Assembly (NCBI GenBank): GCA_002900995.3
Contig: PJEW03000057.1
Coordinates: forward strand, 1 to 15,605
DNA: 15,605 bases
DNA from: Ganoderma boninense
Taxonomy: Eukaryota; Basidiomycota; Agaricomycetes; Polyporales; Polyporaceae
Reading direction: 5' to 3'
In this document: positions 9,559 to 15,605 of the stretch, piece after piece
Numbering within the stretch: position 1 is the stretch's first letter
How the letters are laid out: each line of letters opens with the position of its first letter
Translations under genes and position numbers: made by a program
The notes under the pieces: model-generated
Seen by the model: the letters and a program-made list of their open reading frames with translations, nothing else
What the model was told of the DNA's origin: nothing
Database searches by the model: none

Positions 9559-9819
9559 TCACGTCAGAAGCGCGAACAGCCGGTCGCGATCTGGGCCTTC
9601 GGTCGCGTCGCGCGGCAGGCCGCGGAAGGAGGTCGACGAAGCGACCTCGCGACCGTCTGAACTTTGGGCCACTCGTCGCGCCACACCGTCGATTGCCGTG
9701 GACATGCCCCCCCGTGCGCTTGCTCCGGCATCAGAGAGCATGCCCCGTTGAGCGTGGCCGCGCCGCCCGAGTTGTGAGGAAGGCGCCTTCGAAGGAAAGC
9801 CGCGACACCACTGGGTCCT
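9559..9819 (-). CDS. possible terminal exon, unknown product, frame broken at a C run
   Basis: No family is recognised. Two minus-strand frames join end to end at a run of seven C (9707-9713, seven G on the coding strand). Upstream of the run, one frame gives segments such as SGVAAFLRRRLPHNSGGAAT and LNGACSLMPEQAHGG. Downstream, the frame one step away gives MSTAIDGVARRVAQSSDGRE and FRGLPRDATEGPDRDRLFAL, ending in TGA at 9559-9561. Both parts favour G or C at third codon positions. A run-length error of one base is the simplest explanation for the break. The proposed left boundary of the exon follows a CAG at 9820-9822. Against this, each frame also continues open past the run, and a plus-strand frame is open over 9560-9660. 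The joined reading is inference. Confidence 0.3.
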   Translation of the reverse strand, partial: RTQWCRGFPSKAPSSQLGRRGHAQRGMLSDAGASARGGMSTAIDGVARRVAQSSDGREVASSTSFRGLPRDATEGPDRDRLFALLT

Positions 9820-9850
9820 CTGAAACATTTACGGAAAAGGGAGAAACATC
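9820..9850 (-). other. possible splice acceptor
   Basis: On the minus strand a pyrimidine-rich stretch, TTTCTCCCTTTTCC, is followed a few bases later by TGTTTCAG, with the CAG at 9820-9822, right before the frame with natural composition. This resembles a spliceosomal 3' splice site. No matching donor can be placed upstream within readable sequence, so it is only suggestive. Confidence 0.22.
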
Positions 9851-10080
9851 CCAGAGGGTGGGCATCGAGATACAATGAAGCGATTAGATGCTCGAGGGGG
9901 CGTGGGGATGCGCGCGGGTCGCGCGGGGAATAGAGAGGACAGACCGTATGGTATTTTGTGTCGTTTTTCTCGATTTTCCTCTTTGGTTCTTTGAACAGAG
10001 CCATCTCGACCTCATCGCATTGATAGGCCGAAGGATGCCAGTGGGCGGCGGGGCGGTAGGCCGATGGAATGGGCGGTGAC

Positions 10081-10589
10081 TAGTGTGGCCCCCCCCGGCA
10101 ATTTTGGAAACAAAAAGAATTTCTAATTGGGGGGGACGGAATGTTAGTTTCCCGCAAAATCCCGCCGAGGGGTAGGGATTTGGACCAAGGGAAGGCTTGG
10201 GGCGGGGAGGTTATTATTTAAAAAACAAGGGGCATATTTTTTGGGGTGAATTTTTGGGGGGTTCCAGAAAAAAACCAAAACTTTTTTTGGGGTTTTTTTG
10301 GATTTGGGAAAGGCGGGGTTGAAAAAGTAAATTCCCGGGCAATTGGGGCCATAAAAAAAAGGCGGGGGGGGAAGGAGGAAGACGGGCGTGGCGGGGAATA
10401 AAAAAAGGCTTTAATTTGAATGGGTTGAGAAGGGTTTTGGGCCGCGAGAGGGGGGGGGGAAAGAAAAGAGGTGGGGGGGGGGGCCCAAAGAAAAAAAGGA
10501 GGGAAAGTTTTCAAATGACCTTTTTTTGAGGGGACCGGGAAAAAGGGGGGGAACTGGGGTGAGGGGGTTTATTTTTGGTTTTTGTGGGT
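10081..10589. other. poor-quality gap between two well-read blocks, purine-biased
   Basis: Both edges are abrupt. Unlike the other distorted stretches, this one is short of C runs: from about 10340 to 10560 the plus strand is mainly A and G, with runs such as those at 10444-10500. The minus-strand frames are therefore Pro, Phe and Ser-rich. It may cover a genuine purine-rich tract that was hard to read, or simply be bad calls where two reads start. No gene is seen. Confidence 0.65.
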
Positions 10590-10993
10590 TTATATGAAGA
10601 GAAGGCTCTCGGTCTCGGCGTCTCGCAAGAGCGTCGCACGACGACACAGCGACGTATGGCTTGCTAGATAGAAGAAGATGCTTGTTGTAGTCAGGACTGC
10701 CGTGGTGGTGGCATAGTCGGTAACTGGTACGGGGGCGCTGAACAGTTCAACTGCAAACGGAATTAGCAAGAGAGAGAGTCCGAGAATAGTACAGGGAAGG
10801 ATGTCAGACGCAAGTGTCCCTGGACTCGTTTTTGTTAGAAATCACACGCATCGCGGCAGACAGAGAGAGCGAGAGCATCATGTCTGGTGGGCGTTGACCG
10901 CTTGAAACGCGACGCATTAAGAGACCTGGTGATGGAGCGGCGACGCAAGAGAAATCCGAACTGAGTGGGTACGATTCCACTGATCCGCAGTGT

Positions 10994-11010
10994 CGCGACG
11001 ATGCGTCGCG
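10994..11010. repeat. 7-base perfect inverted repeat
   Basis: CGCGACG and CGTCGCG are separated by ATG. The arms pair perfectly but do not extend further. One or so such short repeats is expected by chance in a few kilobases of GC-rich DNA, so no function is claimed. Confidence 0.4.
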
Positions 11011-11201
11011 CAGAGCTAGTGCGCAACTACGCTCCAAAAGTCCGTGAGCATGAGCCCATTCCGCGCAGTCCGGCAGGGGGTCACGTGCACGCGCGCCTGC
11101 GGACTATGGGCAGGGCAACGGCGAAGCTCGCTAGACGGCTCGGTTCACGGGTGCGCTGCGCGATCCGATGTGGTCTCCCTATATTAGCTGGCTTCGGCTA
11201 G
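11001..11201 (+). CDS. possible small basic protein or coding fragment, unknown
   Basis: No family is recognised. From the ATG at 11001-11003 (A at position -3) the frame runs 66 codons to TAG at 11199-11201, entirely in well-read sequence. It begins MRRAELVRNYAPKVREHEPI and is strongly basic, with arginines spread throughout and a more hydrophobic end (CGLPILAGFG). Third positions are biased to G or C, though only mildly. The frame is open upstream to at least a GTG at 10965, so the ATG may not be the true start or this may be part of an exon. Length alone is not significant in GC-rich DNA, so chance opening is a serious alternative. Confidence 0.22.
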   Translation: MRRAELVRNYAPKVREHEPIPRSPAGGHVHARLRTMGRATAKLARRLGSRVRCAIRCGLPILAGFG

Positions 11202-11400
11202 ATCCTGAGCCTGTGAAACGCCGTCTGTTCTATAGGCAGCCACCGTATCCCCCGGGCTCATGGATGCTCTGACGCGCGCCAGTCTCATTCTCCAAGATCG
11301 CTCCGCGCGCTCGCACGGGAACCTTCCACACGTCTGCACGCCCATGATCTGTCATATTCCGAGCCATGATCCACCTACCAAGACCCCATCCCCACTTGTC

Positions 11401-11880
11401 CTTCTAAAGAACCCAACCGGGGCCGCCTTCGACCATTTTTTCAGGCCTTGGCATTCTCGCCATTCCCGCACGGGATCCCCCCAAAACCCCCCCCCCCGGT
11501 TTCGTCCGAATCCCTTTTTTCTCCCCAACCCCACCCATTGGGGGACCCTTTCCTTCTCACTTTTTCCGGGGGCCCTGTAGGGGGGGCTCATCCCCCCAAA
11601 TGCTGTTTGTTTTTTTCGCCGGCCAAAGGCCGACCAATGGCCCCCCACAATACCAATTGGGCCACGAAGGGCTTTGGCCAAACCACTTTGCCCGTTTGAA
11701 TTTTTCCAAACCTTCACTTCGGCTTTCCGCGTCCTTCCCTTCCGAGAAGGTCGGGCAACCGGAGGGGTTTTCCTTTCCTTTTCCTGCCCTGGAACCCAAA
11801 AATCCCAAAAAACAAAAACGGTCTCCAATTTTGTTAGGGGTTCCTTGGTTTCGGATGGATGGCCCAAAGGGCATTTGGGG
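11401..11880. other. intermediate-quality stretch, no clear gene
   Basis: Runs lengthen after 11400 (nine C near 11490) but are milder than elsewhere. Frames are open on both strands: plus 11600-12070, which enters the next well-read block, and minus 11352-11867 and 11557-11961. They have semi-natural composition but contradict each other, and none has a recognisable domain. I call no gene. Confidence 0.55.
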
Positions 11881-12463
11881 GAACGATATCTCTTGCTGCG
11901 GCACAGACCGTAGTCTTGGCGGGGTCATTATGAACACTGCGAGGGCCCCTCCGAAAAGCACGCGCAGGTTCAGGTTTGTTCAACCTTGCATAAAGTCAAG
12001 GCTCTCGACAGCACTGGCTCTGAGTGAAATCTCACCGGTGGGTGTCGCTATATCATTCTCCCAGGTTTAACACCTCCGAGGCCTCATTGCTTCATAACAG
12101 AACCCTACTTCAATTCTCCCCAACATTCAGAGACGTTCTTTGTCCAGGAGCGCTAGTTCGATTGTTTGCACGCCCCAGGAATACGAATTTGAGAGTCCTA
12201 ATTTCAGATCCACACGTTCGTCCTTTTCTAAAAACGCTCTCTTAAACTAAACTATATCACTCCCGCTTTGCCCGCTTTCCTGCGCCCAGCTGATGCTTCA
12301 TATCATATGGCCGGCTCTTACCCAGCAGCATTTTCCCCCGCCGAGTGCTTACTTATCCATTTGGACTCGGTTTAGCTTCACTCACGTCGTCCACAATCAT
12401 CAATGGGGGCCTAGTGTCGTTGGAGAGAAGGCGCGCGTGTGGTACAAGACCGCATTCGCGTAA

Positions 12464-12745
12464 AAGGTGGAAGCAACTACCTATCGTATTCGCACTTTAG
12501 GCCACAGCACGTCCGTGCTGACTGAGCATCCGGCCAAGAATCGACGTAGGTGGGAAGCTACTGACCAACCCCTCAAAAGAGACCGTCTTCTATCGCCAGT
12601 GGAACATGATGGAAGAAACCCACACATGAACGAAATCAAGGAGGCCTGTGGTTTTGTCTCCGAGGACTTCGGCCGCCGACCTCGAGACCTTGCCGGGGGC
12701 GCTCAAATCAATACCCGCTCTGCCCGCATCTCCCCGAATGCCGTG
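12464..12745 (+). CDS. possible coding fragment, unknown product
   Basis: No family is recognised. The frame opens after a TAA at 12461-12463 and stays open for about 94 codons to the end of the well-read block, then continues into distorted sequence where it means nothing. It has natural composition, with segments such as [20 protein letters not shown] and [20 protein letters not shown]. The only in-frame ATG is at 12627; earlier starts would need the GTG at 12467 or a splice junction. From 12648 a second plus-strand frame with [20 protein letters not shown] is also convincing, and the minus strand has a frame ending [16 protein letters not shown] with its stop at 12703. These compete, so at most one is real. 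Confidence 0.2.
12505..12520. repeat. 7-base perfect inverted repeat
   Basis: CAGCACG and CGTGCTG flank TC in well-read sequence. It is too short to call a terminator, has no following T run, and is within chance expectation for this amount of sequence. Confidence 0.35.
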
Positions 12746-12760
12746 CCTAACGCATTGTTC

Positions 12761-15605
12761 CCCGTCCCCCCCCCTTTGGGGTTTTTCCCCCTTGGTCTGG
12801 GGGTCCCCCGTATTCCGGGCTGCTGTTTCCCCTTTCGCGGGGGGGTTTCTTGGGCCCCCAAAAAATTCCCAAAACCCCCGCGTTGGCCCCCCCCGGGGGG
12901 CGACCGGATGGCGGGAACCCGATAGGGTTCAAAGGAAGTACATTTTTTTTTTTTTTTCCCCCGGACTATCCCGCCAAAAGCCGGGGGCCCGGGGGGGGGG
13001 GTTTTCCGTTTTAAATTTTCCCGGCCGGAAAATTCGCCTGGACGGGGGGGGCACCCCAAACCCCGGACCCTTTTTTTTTGGGATTTTTGGGAAAACGGAA
13101 AGGGGTTTCTCCGGTTTTTTTCCCAAGGGGTTTTTTTCCCTTTTTTTTCCTTTCCGGGGCAAAAAATCGGCCCAAAATTCCCCCCTCCCATTTTGGTTTT
13201 TTTTTTACTTTCGTAAAAAACCTTTCGCCACCCCTGTTTCCCCCAACCTGGCCCCTTTTTTTCCGCCTTTCTTTTTTCCCCCCACCCCGGTTCTCGACCA
13301 AGGGGAAGGGCCTTTCAGCGGGGACGGTTTTTGGGGGCGGCGGAAAGGGGGGAGCGCTCGCCGGGGAAAAAAATCTTTCAAGGCAGGGTTTTTTGGGGCA
13401 AAAACCAATTAAAAGGTTTTTTAAATCGGTTGGGGCAACCCCAAAAAAACCCCGCCTTTTTTGGTTTTTCCGCAAAAGGCTGACGTAACTAATTCCCCTT
13501 CCATTCGCCCGGGGCCGTTCCCCTTGGCGTGGCCCTGGGGCTGGGGGGCAAAAGGGGGCCCGGGGGTGGGTGGGCACTGGGCGGGGGTTCTTTTTTCCCC
13601 AATCCCCCCCCTTTTTTCCCCCCAAAATTCCCCACTTTTTCCCCCCAAACCCCAAAAAAAACCCCCCAACTACCCCGGGGGCCAATTTTTTCGTTCCCAT
13701 CTGTATCCCCCCCCTTTTCCGCCCACCAACCCCCCGCGGGGACCGCACTTGACCGACTTTGGGACCAGGGGGGACTTTTCCGGGACCCTTTGCGCCCTTT
13801 TCGGGCGGCCAATTTTTCGGATGCGCCGTTGGTGCCCCCCGCCTTTGGGGGGCCGAGTACGTCCCCCTTTTTCTTCCCCCGTGTTTCCTGTTCCTTGTTT
13901 TTTGCCCCGGAGGGCCCCCCTTTTCCGATTCCCCTTTTTCCCTGGATTCTTTTTTTTGGACCGCCCGGGGCCGGGGGCCCCCCCGGGGACCCCGGGGGGA
14001 AACCCCATGGGGGCCCCCCCCCCCGGGCCGGGTTCCCCGGGGGGCCCGGGGCCCTTTTGGGGGGCCTTTTTTGGGGGGGGGGCCCCCCCGATTTGCCCCA
14101 AGTTCCGGGGGGGTTCCCAATTTTTTTTGGGGGCCCCCCGGCCGGGTTTGGGAAAGCCCCCAAACTGAAGATAAAAAGGGGAAAAAAATTTTTTTCCTTG
14201 GGGGCCCCCCCCCTTTCCCCCCCTATGGTCCAATTTGGGGGGGGGGGCCCGGCAAAAGGGGGGGGGGGGTTTTTCCCCGAGGGGGGGTAAAAACGGGGCG
14301 GGGGGCCGGCCGGCGGTTTGGCCCGGGGGGCCCGGGGAGTTTTTTGGCCTTCCCCCGCCTTGGCGCGGGACGGGGGAAAAAAGGGATTTCCCTTTTTGGG
14401 GGGGATGGGGGGGCAAAAAGGGCTTGTCCCCCGGGGCCAAGGTTTTGGGGGGGGGGGGACTGGAAGCCCCGGCCCCCCGGCCGACCAGGGGGATTTTCCG
14501 GGGCAAAAGGGCCCCAGCCGGGGGGAAAAACCCGGGGGCTCCGGGGGGCCGGGCGCGGGCAGGGGGGAGGGGGGGGGGGCTTTCGAGGGGGGGGCGAAGG
14601 GGGAAAAGCGGGGGGGGGAGTGGCCCCCCAAGGCGCGGGCAGAGGGTAAAGGAGGGGGAGGCCCCCCGGCCGCCCCTTGCCCGGGGGCGACAAAAAAACC
14701 CGGGGCGTGGGAGAGGCCCGGGGGGGGGGAGGGGGGGCCCCCGGAAGGGGGGGCCGGGGTCGTAATTTGAAAAGGGTTTAAAGGGGGAAAGGGGGGCAAA
14801 TTTAACTGGGCCCCCCTGGAAAAAAACGGGGGGGAAGGGGGGGGGGGGTTCCCGGGGCTGGGGCCCGGGGGGGGCGCAAATGGCGGTTTTTTTCAAATTG
14901 CACGTTTGGGAGTTTGGTTTTTTGGGGGAATTTTCCGGGGGACGGGGGGGGGCCGGCAAAAACCAAAAAAAAGGGGGTTTCCCGGGCCGGGGGGGGGCAA
15001 AGGGGAAGCACGCCGGGGCCTTTGCAAAAAATTTTTTGGGCCCCCCCCAATTCTTCGGCCCCCCCGGGGGGGGGGGGCCAAACCCAAAAGAAAAACCCCC
15101 CTTTTTTTTAGGGGGCCCGGGGCAAGGGCCCACCCGGCAACCAAGCCGGGGGGGGGGGCCCCAACCCCCCCAGGGGGCCCGGGCCTCCCCCAAAGGGGGC
15201 CGCGCCCCCAAAACAAAAGGGGGGCCCCGGGGGCCTTTTCCCTGGCCGCCTTTTCCCCTTGGCCTTGGGTTTCGGGGGGCGGCCCCCCCGGGGGTTTTCT
15301 CTTTGGGGCCCCCTTTTTGGGAAAAGGGGGGGGGGAAAACCCCCCCGGTTTTACCCCTTAAAAAAGGGGGGGCCCCCGGGGGGGGACCGGGGGGGGCCCT
15401 TCAAAAAAATTTTTTTGAAACAAGAAAAAACCCCCCCCAACGGGTTTTTTTTTCCCGGGGCCCCGGGGGGGGGGGACCTCCTTTTTTGAGGGGACCCCCC
15501 AAAGCCAAGGTTTTCCCGGGGCCCACCCGGCCCCGGGGGCGGCCCGGGGGGGGGGGGAAAATGAAAACGGGCCCAAAGGCCCCCCCAAAACCCTTTTCCC
15601 AAAAA
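12761..15605. other. low-quality, run-inflated sequence without a supportable gene
   Basis: Quality drops sharply at about 12760 and stays poor to the end of the window, with 15 T at 12943-12957 and dense G and C blocks from 13970 to 15560. Open frames of up to 513 codons on the minus strand (13670-15211) and 296 on the plus strand (13759-14649) are Gly, Pro and Lys-rich mirror images. Slightly better patches at 13290-13400, 13480-13560 and 13740-13890 yield no recognisable protein or RNA. At about 2.8 kb this is longer than one capillary read, so several poor tails may be joined. Confidence 0.85.

Larger units (their letters stand above)
9401..10080. other. well-read genomic block
   Basis: About 680 bases with normal base alternation, moderately GC-rich. 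It fades gradually into distorted sequence on the left but stops abruptly near 10080, as if one read began there and ran leftwards. It contains a purine-rich tract, a minus-strand coding candidate, an acceptor-like site and an AT-richer segment at 9945-10020. A plus-strand frame ending in TGA at 9658-9660 is also open through 9560-9660, so the coding strand is not certain. No RNA gene or known motif is seen. Confidence 0.75.
10590..11400. other. well-read genomic block
   Basis: About 810 bases of normal-looking sequence that begins abruptly and fades to the right. It has GA-rich patches at 10764-10790 and 10858-10876, which read as CT repeats on the minus strand. It holds a 7-base inverted repeat at 10994-11010 and a plus-strand frame at 11001-11201. 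A minus-strand frame at 10804-11037 (77 codons from a TTG) is open but Ser-rich, lies over the CT-rich patch and has no ATG start; I do not call it. Nothing is seen in 10590-10800 beyond mixed sequence. Confidence 0.75.
11881..12760. other. well-read genomic block
   Basis: About 880 bases with natural base alternation, more AT-rich at 12040-12250 than the other clean blocks. A plus-strand frame at 12024-12245 (73 codons from a GTG) and the end of the one at 11600-12070 are open, but neither has an ATG start or a known motif. 12246-12463 holds no notable frame, RNA or repeat. TAATTTCAG at 12199-12207 resembles a splice acceptor but has a weak pyrimidine tract. The right part contains the coding candidate at 12464-12745. 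Confidence 0.75.

Noticed and set aside
10804..11037. 77-codon minus-strand Ser-rich frame
   Set aside because: No ATG at its beginning, its Ser/Leu content comes from a CT-rich tract, and it overlaps a better plus-strand frame.
12129..12135. AGAGACG, similar to a motif reported in Toxoplasma promoters
   Set aside because: A single seven-base match, unknown organism and no gene start nearby; expected by chance.
12637..12650. AAGGAGG followed by GTG, resembling a bacterial ribosome binding site
   Set aside because: The spacing is only three bases, no convincing bacterial gene follows, and the frame soon enters distorted sequence.
13670..15211. 513-codon minus-strand open frame
   Set aside because: Made almost entirely of Gly, Pro, Lys and Phe codons from inflated runs; mirrored by open plus-strand frames.
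1..15605. CRISPR array, transposon ends, rRNA genes or a novel gene system
   Set aside because: No regularly spaced direct repeats, no paired terminal inverted repeats, no rRNA-like conserved stretch and no recognisable protein domains were seen on either strand.

Overview
Most of this window does not look like faithfully read DNA. Long stretches consist almost entirely of runs of one base (for example 16 T at 338-353, 20 G at 2494-2513, 18 G at 2677-2694, 15 T at 6917-6931 and 15 T at 12943-12957), joined as blocks of G, C, A and T with few isolated bases. Translated in any of six frames, these parts give proteins made largely of Gly, Pro, Lys and Phe, the products of GGG, CCC, AAA and TTT codons. 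The simplest reading is an assembly built from untrimmed, low-quality ends of capillary sequencing reads, with run lengths inflated and bases lost. Long open frames there come from the run pattern and high GC, and are not genes.

Three blocks read like ordinary DNA: about 9401-10080, 10590-11400 and 11881-12760. Two more are fair: about 3265-4650 and 8171-9400. A small readable island lies at 1651-1775. The rest (1-1650, 1776-3264, 4651-8170, 10081-10589, 11401-11880 and 12761-15605) is poor to very poor. Quality falls gradually leftwards from 10080 and rightwards from about 11400, while the edges facing 10081-10589 are abrupt. This is what two outward-pointing reads would give.

The organism cannot be fixed. 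The clean blocks are moderately GC-rich (by eye a little over half), with CT/GA-rich tracts, a splice-acceptor-like site and no Shine-Dalgarno-led gene order. This suggests a eukaryote. A coccidian apicomplexan such as Toxoplasma or a relative would fit the texture, but that is a guess from base composition, not from any recognised gene.

No gene could be identified by family. Five short coding candidates are listed at low confidence: a divergent pair at 3265-3585 (-) and 3576-3899 (+); a possible last exon at 9559-9819 (-), split by a likely run-length error in seven C; a 66-residue basic frame at 11001-11201 (+); and a frame at 12464-12745 (+). No pathway, operon, RNA gene, CRISPR array, mobile element or new biological system can be supported.
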